Source of the DNA: Cryptomeria japonica
Lineage: Eukaryota; Streptophyta; Pinopsida; Cupressales; Cupressaceae
DNA: 64,000 bases
Assembly (NCBI RefSeq): GCF_030272615.1
Contig: NC_081409.1
Span: forward strand, 880,123,220 to 880,187,219
Direction: 5' to 3'
The notes under the pieces are model-generated. The model searched no databases, was not told the DNA's origin, and saw nothing but the letters and a program-made list of their open reading frames with translations. A program made the position numbers and the translations under genes. Each line of letters begins with the position of its first letter. Position 1 is the first letter of the stretch. Shown piece by piece: positions 21,987 through 35,531 of this stretch.

Positions 21987-23569
21987 TGTAGGGCACCCAT
22001 CACTACATGCAATGTTTTTGGTTTGTTATTAAGTCATTTATTTTGTAATAAGTGGACCAAAAATTTGGGACTTAATGAAGTCATGGTTGAGTTGTCCAAG
22101 CTTTTGTTGTGTTCAAGATGTTGTTATCCTAGAAGATGTAATGTTGATATTGTTAATAGGTGCACTACTCTAAAATAGAGTAATTATGTAATAAGGGTGT
22201 AATGTATTGTTTTAAGTCTCCTAAGATGCATAGAGGGCCTTTTTGAGCCTTGGAGTACACTTGAGTGCAAGTTTGCATCCTAAGAACCAAAAGACATAAA
22301 AAGTGCTAAGCAACATTGCAAAAAGTTGCACTTTATGTTGTTGGCGGTGAAGAAGTTGGTTCTAACCAACTGAATCATATTGTTAAAAGAAAAATACAAT
22401 GTCATTGTACAGGTTGGAAGATTTGGAATGCAAGGCAAGTTTTGGTTGTAAGAAAAAAACCTTGTTTTACACCATTTTCATTGTTTTCCTTTATTCTTGT
22501 TGTGTTGTACGGTCTAGTAAAGCCTTGTCAGAGGAATCTACTTGTAGGGAATGAAGGATTCATGAATCTACTTTCCAATAAGGTATATTTCAAAGTTTGA
22601 TTGTTTCTAGTTGCAAAGATTCAAACCATTCTCTGTGACTAGATGCAAAACCCTTGTAAGCTAGGGTTTAAGCAAGAAATGACTCTAACCTAGGCATCCA
22701 TTGATGGCACTAGTTTAAATCTAGTGGAATGCTAGGTTAGGGTCTATAAATATTTTTAGTTTATGTGTTTTGGTTTTGTAGACCTTTGTGGTGATTTTAC
22801 AATGATACCCTAGGCTCACAGCTAGGAGTTGGTGAGACTACGACAACAAGAGATGTGTGTTTTCTGAGCACACATGGATTGATAGAGACAAAGTTGATAC
22901 ATGTTTGGAGACCCCATTTAATTCCCTTTAAGAATCCATGATTATTTTTTGCAGAGGTTTTGATTGGTGAATCCTTTTAAGGCCAAGTTTTCAAGTCACT
23001 CGGGTAGGCCTAAAACCCTTGAAAATATGATAGTTCTAGAAACCCCAAGTGTACAGAGAACCTAGATGCTATTTTTGAATATTGTATGTAACTAGAACAA
23101 AGGGTACTCATAAATGTAATTTATTTGTGGCCTTTTTCTGGGAAAATGTGAAACTAAGCCTTGAAAACCGTAATAGGAGGGCTAATTGAATTAGGCCTAT
23201 TTGGAGCCCGGTATAGCCAAGGTGACCTTGGGAAGGCTTAGCGAAGGGTTTAAAGGTGACAAAAACATTAGAAGACACCTAAGAAACCATGTAAATTCAT
23301 TTTACCCTCATGTAACAAGTTTGAGAATTAAAATCCTTTGTAGAAGTTGTTGTAGCACTAGGAAGTTGTGTTAGGGATTGAGGTGGAATCCTCAATAGGA
23401 AGTGTTGATTGTTAAAGATTAGTGGTATACATTGGAGGCAAGAAAACAAGGATTAGGCCTTGGAGGTATAACTAGAAGAACCCTTACTAAGTACCATTAG
23501 ATGGGATTGAGGAGTTAGAGGGTTGGAGAAGAGAAAGAAAGACTTGGAGCAACTCCAAGAATCTCTGCA
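21987..23569 (+). repeat. 3' LTR of the chromovirus (1,583 bp)
   Basis: Starts TGTAGGGCACCC after the purine-rich CCCAAGGGAGTC and ends CTCTGCA. The part from 22331 matches the left LTR closely. Exact start could be 21984 (TGGTG). Confidence 0.8.
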
Positions 23570-23914
23570 TCAATCTCCTAGCTCCTCATTTCCACAGTCC
23601 GAAAAACTTGGAGTGTGTGAGGGGATAGGACAACCTTCGGTCGAGTAAGGTACGACCGAGTGCCCCTTTTTTTTTAATATATATATGTAAAATATATGTT
23701 TTTTTCATGTTTTATATATATGTGTAAAATAATTTTTTTTTCATGTTTTGTCAAAAAAAATTATTGTATACAATCATTTAGGTTAAAATTTATTTTTCTT
23801 TTGAATATTAAGAATAATTCAAAACTTCTTGAAAACGTAAAACTTCTGCAACGACTTTCCCATGGTCGAATTATGCAAAACATAACTTGGATAAAACATG
23901 CATTTAAACCCCTT
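23570..23914. other. Transposon left arm resumed; no gene
   Basis: Contains a GGTCGAGTAAGGTACGACC motif resembling the subterminal motifs at 15941-16047, then a T-rich, AT-rich stretch. Nothing coding is supported. Confidence 0.5.
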
Positions 23915-25140
23915 CACATACTCCTTTCACCCCTAATAGGACCTACTATGATATTAAGACCCCTTAATCTACCCCTTTCACCCCTAATGGGACCTATTAT
24001 GACATAATAGGTCCTATTATGACATAATAGGTTGTATTATGACATAATAGGTCCTATTATGTGATAATTGGTCCTATTACAACATGTAATAGGACCTATT
24101 ATCACATAATAGGCCTTATCATGTCGTAATAGGTCCTAGTATCACATAATAGGCCCTATTATGGTGGAATAGGACCTATTCTGATATTAAGACCCATTTT
24201 TGACTCCTTAAGACTACTAAGACCTCTTTGAACCCTCAAGAACACTATAACCCCTAAAGACCCCTATGACCAGGGTTAAGAAAACAAAGACCACTTTGAC
24301 CCCAAGTAAGACCCCTAATAGGACCTATTATGTGATAATAGGTACTATTATGACATAATAGGACCTATTGTCACATAATAGGTCCTATTACAACTATTAT
24401 GACATAATATGACCTATTGTCACATAATAGGTCCTATTACGACATAATAGGACCTATTATCACATTATAGATCCTATTACAACATAATAGGACATATTAT
24501 CATATAGTAGGTACTATTATGACATAATAGGACCTATTATCATAGAATAGGCCCTATTATGTCGTAATAGGACCTATTATCACATAATAGGTCATATTAC
24601 GACATAATAGGACCTATTATGTGACAATAGGTCCTATTGCGACATAATAGGTCCTATTATCAGATAATAGGTCCTATTACGACATAATAGGGCCTATTAT
24701 GTCATAATAGGTCCTATTACGACATAATAGGCCCTATTATATTGTAATAGGTCCTAGTATCATATAATAGGCCCTATTATGTCATAATAGGGTCTATTAT
24801 CACATAATAGGTCATATTACGACATAATAGGATGTATTATGTGATATTATGTCCTATTATGACATAATAGGACCTATTATCACATGTTAGGTCCTATTAT
24901 GTCATAATAGGTCCTAGTATCACATAATAGGCCTCATTATGTCATTATAGGGCCTATTATGTTTAATAAGACCTATTATGTAATAATAGGACTTATTATC
25001 ACATAATAGATCCTATTACAACATAATAGGACCAATTATGTGATAATATGCCATATTTCAACATTATAGGGCCTATTATCACATAATAAGCCCTATTATG
25101 TCATAATAGGACCTATTATCACATAATAGGCCCCATTATA
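23915..25140. repeat. Palindromic satellite array (about 20-bp half-units)
   Basis: Dozens of tandem units built on CATAATAGGACCTATTAT, alternating with connectors such as GACA, CACA and TACG. Each unit is itself a near-perfect palindrome centred on AGGWCCT, and pairs form about 40-bp higher units. One break (about 24190-24320) carries ACCCCTTAAG-type repeats like those that follow. Confidence 0.9.
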
Positions 25141-25450
25141 TCATAAGACTCATTAAGACCCCTATGACCCCTTAAGACCACTATGACCCCTTAAGACCAC
25201 TAAGACCTCTTTGAACCCTTAAGACTAAGTTATGACCCCTTAAGACTACTATGACCCCTTAAGATCACTATGACCCCTTAAGACCCCTAAGACCTCTTTG
25301 ACCCCTTAAGACCATGCTATGACCCCTTAATACTCCTATAACCAGGCTTAAGACCACTCTGACCCCTTAAGACCAAGTTATGACCCCTAAAGACCCCTTA
25401 AGACCGCTAATAGGACCCCTTAAGACCCCCTTGACCCCTTAGGATAGATT
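25141..25450. repeat. Second short tandem array (ACCCCTTAAGACC units)
   Basis: Degenerate repeats of about 20 bases (TATGACCCCTTAAGACCAC) directly follow the palindromic array. AAGGGGAT-type units appear in reverse sense on the far side of the gene pair (28545-28665). Confidence 0.8.
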
Positions 25451-25776
25451 TGTTTAGAATGTTTACATGTATGAATGCAATTTTTTTATTGTTTATATAA
25501 CACATGATTCATCTCAAGTTTAGAATGTTAAATAAACATGTTATATGAAAATTATAATTGTTTTCAATGTTTAGAATGTTTACATGTACAAATGTAAACT
25601 TTTCAATGTTTATTTAGCAACATTTGATTCGTTTAAATGTTTAGAATATATTTTTAAAGAATATTTGTACAATGATTTATCTTTTTTGTAATATATGTAT
25701 ATGAGTTCTTGTTTATTAATTTTGTTTAATGTATGCACACATGCAAATTCATATATATATTCATACATTTGACATC

Positions 25777-27477
25777 ATGGCTTCTAGTGATTATGATCAT
25801 CATTCTTCTGAACAAAGTGTGCATCTGGATCCTCAGTAGACCTCACATAGGTCTACAACTCCTGGTGGCACTCTCGAAGATAGGTAGAGTGTTCATGCAA
25901 AAACTATTGTCAAATTGTAGGCCGCTCTAGCAAAGCTAGAGTAGACTTTGCAAAATTCTCCTATCCTTCCCAATGGGGAAAAGTTAATTTATGTTTGAGA
26001 TGAGCTTATGTGTATTATTTGCCTTACCCAATCATAAAACCCATATGATGACCATCATATTGATCACTTTTATGCCTCTTTATCCCGCACTGTTAAATGG
26101 AGACAAGTAGATAGGGATGTATCCTTTATGAATGTCAAATCCATGTTCCCCTTTTACATGGATATGGGAGTCGTTAGTGGTTATCGATTCACTAGGTGCG
26201 AGGATGACCCTGTCCCACCATTCATCTACTCGATATGGTTGGAAGCACATCATATGTGGCTGCAAAAGGATGAGTTGCCACAATATTTCTGCAAACAATT
26301 ATTTGCAGAAATTCACCTAGGTTATGATGTTCACTACACTTATTATCCACAACATGTTGGCCAGGGTAAGGGGAGATTTGGAGATAAATTTAGACACCCT
26401 GATCTACCAGAACCCCCTAGTAAGAGGGAAATGGTGGGCCAAAACCTTTCGATTCTTCCAAAAGGTTTGGATTTTACCATAGGTGGCATAGATGATATGG
26501 CAACTGAGGATGCGCGAGTCGACATGTATTCTAGCATAGACACCATTGTGACTCAAGTTGACGAGATGACCTCTGATTGCATTGGTAGATATATGTTGTG
26601 TTCTCATACCACACCTACTATTGATCCTTCAAATCAATTTTATGATCCTTATATTCGTCATGAGCTACCATCACATGCGAAGATTGCATAGTTACCTGAG
26701 GATCATTTGCGAGAGATGGGCTCCTTTTTAGTGAGTGATATTTTTTATTCATATCAGGATTTTTCTTTAGTACTTGGTATCCCTCCCCAAGAGATTCCAG
26801 AGTTCATTAGACAAGCACTTTGGAGACCCTCCACTAGTAGCAGCCATGGAGGTGGAGATGCAAGGTTAGGTGGTAGTTCAAGGCAGGAGGATGTTTTGAT
26901 ACCTCCTACAACTCCTCCACAATAGGCATGTGTTGATCCTACACCTCCTGAGACTACAATTGACCCTACACCACAGACATCAGGAGTTCAGAGAGGAGGT
27001 TTTTTATCTCTTCTTATGGATGAGGGTATTGATCCAGATGCAATGTCATTACACTCTTTTGAGATATCTAGCATAGGGCATGCATTCTAGGAAAGGAATA
27101 AGGTAAGAAACCAAATTTAGAATTTGAATTAATTGTATATATATTAAGATTTAGAATGACATATTTAGAATTTAGAATGACATATTTTTTGAATTTTTAA
27201 TATATTATAGGATATTATGATGGCCATGGCCTATGGAGATTTGTAGGCACCTAGTGATCATATTCATCAAGATACACAAGTAAATATATATAAATATATT
27301 TAAATTTAAATTCATGTGTGTCTTATTTTTTTTCTTTTATATATATATTTAGTAAATAATTGTACATTTACAGACATGTTTGTACACTATAATTTTTTAA
27401 CATGGAAATTGTGTACAATGTAGGCACCTCGAGCAAGCGATGGATCAGATCAGGGATTGGGTCAGGGCACGAGATAG
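25777..27477 (+). pseudogene. Unknown spliced ORF of the DNA transposon (plus strand)
   Basis: Starts at the ATG at 25777 (MASSDYDHHSSEQ). Exon 1 is 25777-27102 (donor AAG|GTAAGA), exon 2 is 27211-27279 and exon 3 is 27424-27477. The same reading frame is kept across both putative introns, which supports the model. The longest open part (26128-26688) encodes MNVKSMFPFYMDMG through a region rich in Asp/Tyr/His and ends near LPSHAKIA. The tail is Ser/Gly/Pro/Thr-rich (PPTTPPQ, DPTPPETT). Ten in-frame stops interrupt it, eight of them TAG, so it is dead. I do not recognise the family. Its placement beside a transposase, convergent to it and inside the TIRs, suggests a transposon accessory protein such as a DNA-binding subunit. 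A captured host gene is the alternative. Confidence 0.6.
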
Positions 27478-29059
<1,582 letters not shown>

Positions 29060-32000
29060 CTAATACATATAGTCTGGATCATCTCTATCTTTTATTATCT
29101 CCAAAAAAATTTCATGTTCTTCAAAAGGTAACCTCCACTTTTGGTTGCCACGTCCTTTTTTGGGCAATGTCTCAAATTGCAGTTTTGTTGCTATAACCAA
29201 GTGACTGTAATGTACAATTTTTTTCTAGGCATGTATTCAATAAATTGAAAACCATTTTTGTTTATCTTATTTTGTTGATAATAGGTGCCTTCTATAACAA
29301 CTGAACCAGTTAGATATGACTGTCCATCATTGTTTACAGTTACTTTTGGCAATTTGAATTTTGCTTTTGTGCATCTTAGTAGATAATAATCTACACCTTC
29401 CACATTGTCAGGATTTGCAACCAAAACAAAAATATCACTTATGTATGTAAATCTAGATGAAACTGTATAAATTTAAAACAAAAGTAAGATCTAGATAAAA
29501 TTTGAACATCACTGTGATCTAAATTAAAACTATATAAGAGAACATGTATGCACACATGCACCTGTAATGACTAAATCAGAAACACATTCATAATCAGTTG
29601 AACATATAGGATCATGAATGTCTATGTAATTTTCATCATCTTCATAAGGAGGCATTCTAATTAACTCATTCATATCCCATTGTGAGACATACCCATTTGC
29701 AATATTCTCACATTGAATCATTGGATTATCCTCAACACAGTCAGCACAAAAGCATGATTTTTCTCTTAATTGAATCAATGGAGGCTTGTGGTGTCCTATA
29801 GTCATCACTTGATGTAATACCAATAATTGTTTGACAAATGTAAGGATTAGATCGATCAATACCTATTAAAAATATGAAATTAAATTTGCACATATTTAGA
29901 TCAACAACTTTAGGATAAAAGTGAAATGTAGCTGATGAAATTTTTTAAGAATTCTTGAGAGCAAAAATATTTTACCTTTCACTTCCCAAAAATAATGTTT
30001 TATATATGGCATATCCCAACTAGCAAAATGAATTTGACACCATTCAACAATTTTGTTTGAATTCTCTATGATATTACCTACATAAAAGAACATAGAGATG
30101 TTGTCATGTGCACTTCTTTTTAAATGAAATTATATTAAGAAATAGATACAAACAAATTGAAAACAAAATTAACAGTACCTGCAAGTTCATGTCAGTGAAG
30201 TACATGCTTCACACATGCTCCTACTCCATCGTGCTCTCCTTTAACATGTCCACTTTCAAAGAAGTTTCACATAAATTAACATTGTGTCTAGCATGTTGCA
30301 TGGATAGCTAATTAAAGGCTTTTGTAGATTTAAATTATCCCGCTCCATAAAGTTGCATGTCATGTACATGTATAATTGAACATTTAAAATAAAATTTATT
30401 GAATTGAAATCAAATACAAATTTACATATAAATGAAAATGAATTGAAACTTATGTACTCACCTGCACAACCATCCAACCAAATTTAGTGTTGTGAAACAT
30501 TTATCTTGTGATTCACAAGTTCTTCAAAAGACATTGCAAAAAAATGAGGTACATAGCTCCTATCATGAACCTTATCATCGCTGATATAGAAATGAACCTC
30601 CTTGATCATAATGCATTCATTTGGATCAATACAATTTTTTAACCCATCCAAATCAAATTGTGTGTGTCTATAGGTCACTTGCACAAATATTGTAACTTGA
30701 TCAGAATGATAATATTGAGCTTGAATTTGTGATTGAGGGGAAAATGTATAGTTCTTAGAGAAATCTACAATTGAAAGACTACAACCAAGTGGAAAACAAT
30801 TTTTGGAATCACGAAATTGTTTAGCTTGCCATCATGCACCATGAAAATGTTGGATATGTGGATAAATCATAGTATGAAATTTGTTCATGAAATCAAGGTA
30901 GGGAAATTCACTCTCCTTCAATGCAATTTTTTTGAATTCATCTCCTGTCTTAGTTTGATATGTCTCATATTGAAATCTCTTCCATAAAACTAGTATTGAA
31001 ACATCAATATTCTCAATTTCTAATGGATTTTTTTGCAAATTTCCACAATCAATGTATGTACTTTTTATACATTATATATTGAAGTCATCTAAATCTTCTG
31101 ATTTATCACATAAAATTGATTTCACAAATTGTGTCGTACTTCCAAGGATGACCATATCTGGATTAAGTATTGCCATAGCCTTTTTATGTGACTCTAAGTA
31201 TAGATGAAACTCAATATGATTTCAATAGTAACAAGTTTCACGTACCTTATTTATGCATACAAAGCAACGACGCAACCTCTCAAACATTCTCTAACATATT
31301 TTCACATCTGAAAATTCTTCCTTGAATGCTTCAAATAGTCCACTTTGTGTTGTATCTACAAAATGTTTTGGATGTGAAATGTTTATACTGGTCTCTTCAT
31401 ATTTCATCTATATAGTGTCCCTTCTATTGTAAGAAACACAGGAGTGGTTGGTCCAATATTCAATGACTAGTCTTCTTACATCTTCAAAAAATTTGTCTTT
31501 TCGAGGAAGTCTACAAATATTTACCCAATTCATTTTGATGTTTTAATTTAACATATTTATCCTCCTAATATATCTTTGAATAGTTTTTCTGGATATATTC
31601 AATAATTTAGAAATTTCTTTAACTTGTCTTTTATGTGACAACCTCTTACTAGAAATCATAGTCATCAACGCTCTATGTGCAACACTTGAATCAACTCCTT
31701 GACTTATGGTATTAATAAGATTCAGTGCATCTTGCAAATTTTCAACTATTGTTTCTCTTACATGAGCTCCTGAGATTTTCCTATTACCAACACCCAACAA
31801 CTCCAAAACAATTCATTTCTCTTTTCTTGAATAACTTGACAAATAGGTGTGCTCTCCCAACCCCATATTTCTTTTCAAAATATTCCTCCCACATGTTCTT
31901 ACAATGCAATTTAATTGTGCTTTCAGGTACCATGTGTTTAGATGAAATTTGATTGAAAAGAGAATCCTCATTCATCTCCATCAAATTTCTCATGACAGAA

Positions 32001-32158
32001 GAAATATTTGTCCCTTGACTACTACCAATTTCTTCCCGCACTTGAGTTGTATCTTCTTCAACATCAACAGGTTGCTCTTGATTACGTTTTGTATGGCCTT
32101 TCATTATGTCATCCCTTATACGATCATACTTTTTTTCTCTATTCCATTTATTGCCCAT
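29060..32158 (-). pseudogene. Decayed DDE-like transposase gene, five exons
   Basis: Exon 1, 32158-30462, begins MGNKWNREKKYD. A frameshift near 31810 leads into an HTH-like segment (EISKLLNISRKTIQRYIRRI, about 31605-31550). It continues as one frame with stops through RRLVIEYWTNHSCVSYNRRD to HFYISDDKVHD and WLDGCAG, ending at the strong donor CAG|GTGAGT. Exon 2, 30341-30179, holds QFKS (CAA now TAA) and, after a shift, NFFESGHVKGEHDGVGACVK. Exon 3 is 30077-29976 (IVEWCQ to HYFWEVK). Exon 4 is 29862-29562 (NPYICQT, CFCADCVEDN). Exon 5, about 29440-29060, has GVDYYLLRC, KGTYYQQ-like and KWRLPFEEHEIF, ending at TAG. The ISDD, DGCAGQFK and GHxKGEHDG motifs are likely the three acidic active-site positions. 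I recall similar proteins in mosses, lycophytes and invertebrates. Sola-type transposase is my leading guess. It is non-functional. Confidence 0.7.
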
Positions 32159-33235
32159 TACACAAATAACTGAAATTTCCTCTCCAAATATTGCTTCAAT
32201 ACTCCTTAAGAAAAAAAAAATCACTTCAATACTCCTTAAGAAAAAAAAATCACCTCCTTCAAAAAAAAATCGCTTTTGTACTCCTTCAATTTCAAAAAAA
32301 CTTGATTTAAAACAATTAAAATATATTGTTTTTTATTTTTTTATTTTCAAAATAAAAAAATGACCTCAAATAATATGAGGCTAAGGTGAGCAGTTGCTCA
32401 CCCATGCGACCACTTGCGGGGCATCCCACCCCTTTAGGGGCTCGGTTGAGTCCTACTCGGATGAGTCCTCCTATGTGGCATGCCAAGTGGCTGCCTACTC
32501 ATCAAAAAATAAACTTTTTCAAAACTTTCAACTTCTACCATGAATTTCTCAATCAAAAATAAACAATCCGAGAAAACTGAAAATACCCTTTTGTAGAGCT
32601 CGGAGTCAAGAATATTGTCATTTAATTTTTTATGGTATTTGGATTAAAATTAGTATATTAAAATTACAAAATACCGTGAGTAGGTATACTAATATTCGAG
32701 AAGACTCTGATTAAAAAAAAAATAGTAAATCATATCAGAAAAATTAAAAAATTATATATAACACTAGAGGAGAGATTTCTCTTCGAGAATATATAATCTG
32801 TTTTGGGATTGGTATAGTTTTGATAGGGGAAATATTGTGGGAGACAAAAACTATCAATTTCAGGTAAGTTCGACTTTGAATTGTTATAACGGTGAAAATA
32901 TAAATCAAAAACAAATATTTCTTTTTTCTGCACTGGATATGCATGTCATCTAAAACATATTTTAAAATCGAAGAAAAACAAGATTATTTACATATAGTTT
33001 TTTTGGAGGGAGGTGAAACCCCCGATTTGCAGTATTTTTCAGCAATTAAAAAATGGACTTCAAAAATTAAAAAAATATATCAAATCTTGTTCTATTTTGT
33101 TTTTTAAAATAGGCATAAACTTCATCGAGTTTCACATATTTCATCAATTTACGTCATCTTCAAATATGAAATAGAAATGCCACTTGTGTGCCGTTGAAGT
33201 TGAACAATTTTAGTGTTGTTTGGATTTTCCTTTAT
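32159..33235. other. Right arm of the DNA transposon; no gene
   Basis: AT-rich, apart from a GC-richer stretch at 32380-32510. That stretch carries CTCGGTTGAGTCCTACTCGG (32441-32460), the inverted relative of the left subterminal motifs. No ORF is supported. Confidence 0.55.
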
Positions 33236-33266
33236 AAAAGTGGGACACAGGTTTGTACTTTTACCC
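33236..33266 (-). repeat. Right terminal inverted repeat of the DNA transposon
   Basis: Reverse complement of 15877-15907 at 29 of 31 positions, ending ACTTTTACCC, followed by ACAA. Confidence 0.75.
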
Positions 33267-33270
33267 ACAA

Positions 33271-33810
33271 GTATCTCAGACAACTTATGGACTCTCTTGA
33301 GACCTTATTTTGGATATGAATAATGTATAAGTATTCACATGTACTAAATATTCATCTAGATATGTTAAGTATATAATTTACCTAATATAGATATCTAGAT
33401 GATTATTTATTACATGTGAATACTTATACATGATTCATTTCCAAGATAAGGTCTCAAGAGAGTTCGTAAGTTGTTTGAGATACACGGTTTGTTGATAATG
33501 TAATGAGCTTTTACTAGCAACTAGCTTTTGTAATCAATTCAAATTTTGTGTAAACATTTCAATCATTTGATTTTGTTGTTCATGTCATGTTACACAAACA
33601 CAAATGGTTTAAATGTTTACACAAAATTTGAATCGATTACATAAGCTAGTTGCTAGTAAGCTCATTACATTACGAACAAACCATGTATCTCAAACAACTT
33701 ATGGACTCTCCTAAGACCTTTATTTTGGATATGAATCATGTATAAGTATTTACATGTACTAAATAATCATCTAGATATCTATGTTAGGTAAATTATGTAC
33801 ATGTATGAAT
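33271..33810. repeat. Alternating inverted-repeat block, right part
   Basis: Arms like those at 14707-15306, in the order reverse, forward, reverse, with palindromic junctions at about 33330-33440. The block looks continuous with 15807-15876 if the transposon is removed with one ACAA. Confidence 0.75.
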
Positions 33811-35429
33811 TTAAATGATACACAAAGGCTATACTAAAACCTCATGTTGAATGTTATAAGAGATGTGTTACATAAATTTCTCAGCCAATTCTCAAACAAT
33901 GCAAACAAGAAGATACAATGGTTGTTGTTTGATTGTCCAAAATTTTATGTGAATATATATGTTCATAGGTCAAATTGAACCCAATTTTCACTGGTCTCAA
34001 CACAATAGAAAACACTTCAAATACTTCTTATCCTAAGGTCAAGGTCTCATGGTATCAATAGCAGCCCACAACTAGGAATCTTTGTCGACTCAAGTGTCAT
34101 CACACCTAAATGTGCATGTACAATTTTTTGTCTTTTTGAGAGAGGACAAATAGGGGACTCCAAGATTAGAAGGATGACCTAGTCACCCTCTCTTTGGAAA
34201 GCTACAAGCATCTTTTTCTAAGTCAAGGAGTTTTGTCTCATCTTAAGGGAGCCATATGGTGAGTATCTTGGGGACAAAACCAACTATGACCTTGCATTGA
34301 GAATGACACCAATAACTCAATCAATAGGATGGGCCACTAAATAAGATTTGTAGTCATTGTTCGAGGGACTCATCTTACAAGATTGTAGCATGAGACACTT
34401 AAGTCTCTATTCAACCATGCAAGGATCCTTAAGCATAAATCACCAAACCTCTACTAATGTTGACACCTCTAGCCTGAGAAAGACAAGTTTTAGCCAAAGT
34501 TCTTATATAGTAGCCTGAAGGAAAAACTGCTTTGAGGTCGTCCCCTAATGAGTGGCCACTTCTCCAAGGGAAAACCTCTCTAAAAAAAAAGAGAAAAGAA
34601 GAAGAATTTTAGTGATTTCTCTTACACCCAAGACCTACAAAAGTGAGGAGAGAGGATACTTTCACAAAACACCTTAGGGTTCTACAACACAAAGTGTACA
34701 AGTGCACCAAACACTTCAAAAAAGGATTCTTTTTAATGCATCAAATCAAAATGTAATATAATCTTAAACAAACACACTCCCAATTAAGGTATCAAAATAA
34801 AATAGGTCTCCCAAATGGAAACATATACATAGCTAAAATTAAACCTATGTTATATAGTTAACACGAATAAAACCAATTTCTAAAAAAAATTATATAAATA
34901 AATGTAACATTAAATTGACTCATTTTTTAATTTAATCCATCAATAATTGATATACTGTTGTTATAATAAACAATATTCAAGATTAACTGTATAAATTTTA
35001 TAATTTTTGACATTATTTTTATAGAAAATTTGATTTTATCAATATGTTATAAATAATAGATCACTTGAAAAAAAAAATTAGATATTAATATTAATTTATC
35101 TATTTTGATATAAAAAATAAACTAATCTTAAAATTCAATATTTCATTTTAGAAAATATTAATTGAATAAAATTCTCCAAGTTTATCAGTTACCTCATATA
35201 TATGTATGTGAAATAGGTCAACAAATAACAATCTAAAATCTGTGCTAGAGAATAGAAGAGTAAAAAGATATATCTATCCAGAATATAAAATATAGAAGAT
35301 AACTTTTCTTCATTTATTAATTAAAATTAAAATAATTTTCAATTTAATTAGCTGATAGGCTATTATTCTTTGGAATTCCATCGAAAACATCAAGTCTGAC
35401 GCCTGAAAAGAAAAACCGTTCACACGACA
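33811..35429. other. No gene recognised
   Basis: AT-rich unique-looking sequence. Short ORFs only. The stretch 33960-34700 is less AT-rich but shows no frame longer than chance that I can tie to a family. Confidence 0.5.
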
Positions 35430-35531
35430 ATGGAGATCTTCTCTTCAAAATGGGTACCTACGCCCTTTGCTAAGAATAACCTTATTTGCATTACTGCTCA
35501 GGGCAAGCTGCTTCTCACGTTGTGTCGTAAG
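35430..35531 (+). CDS. Candidate first coding exon, 34 codons
   Basis: The ATG at 35430 opens 34 codons (MEIFSSKWVPTPF, then AKNNLICITAQGKLLL) ending LCRK at a plausible donor AAG|GTACAA. It is less AT-rich than its surroundings and reads like real protein, but I cannot name it. A possible acceptor TTCTTTCAG at 40250-40258 lies 4.7 kb downstream; in phase 0 it adds only nine codons before a TGA. It could be a leftover exon of a gene with long TE-filled introns, or chance. Confidence 0.25.

Larger units (their letters stand above)
16055..23569 (+). mobile_element. Gypsy chromovirus inserted in the DNA transposon
   Basis: A 7.5-kb plus-strand element with direct LTRs (16055-17297, truncated at its 5' end; 21987-23569, full 1,583 bp) around gag, protease, reverse transcriptase, RNase H, integrase and a C-terminal chromodomain. 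That order (integrase last) and the chromodomain identify a chromovirus of the Gypsy superfamily, perhaps Tekay-like. Multiple stops and frameshifts show it is dead. It interrupts the left subterminal region of the DNA transposon, so it arrived later. Confidence 0.9.

Noticed and set aside
23915-25140. CRISPR-like array
   Set aside because: Units are contiguous palindromes without unique spacers, in a plant-type context.
26080-26607. Minus-strand frames of 67-72 codons
   Set aside because: Shadows of the plus-strand transposon ORF.
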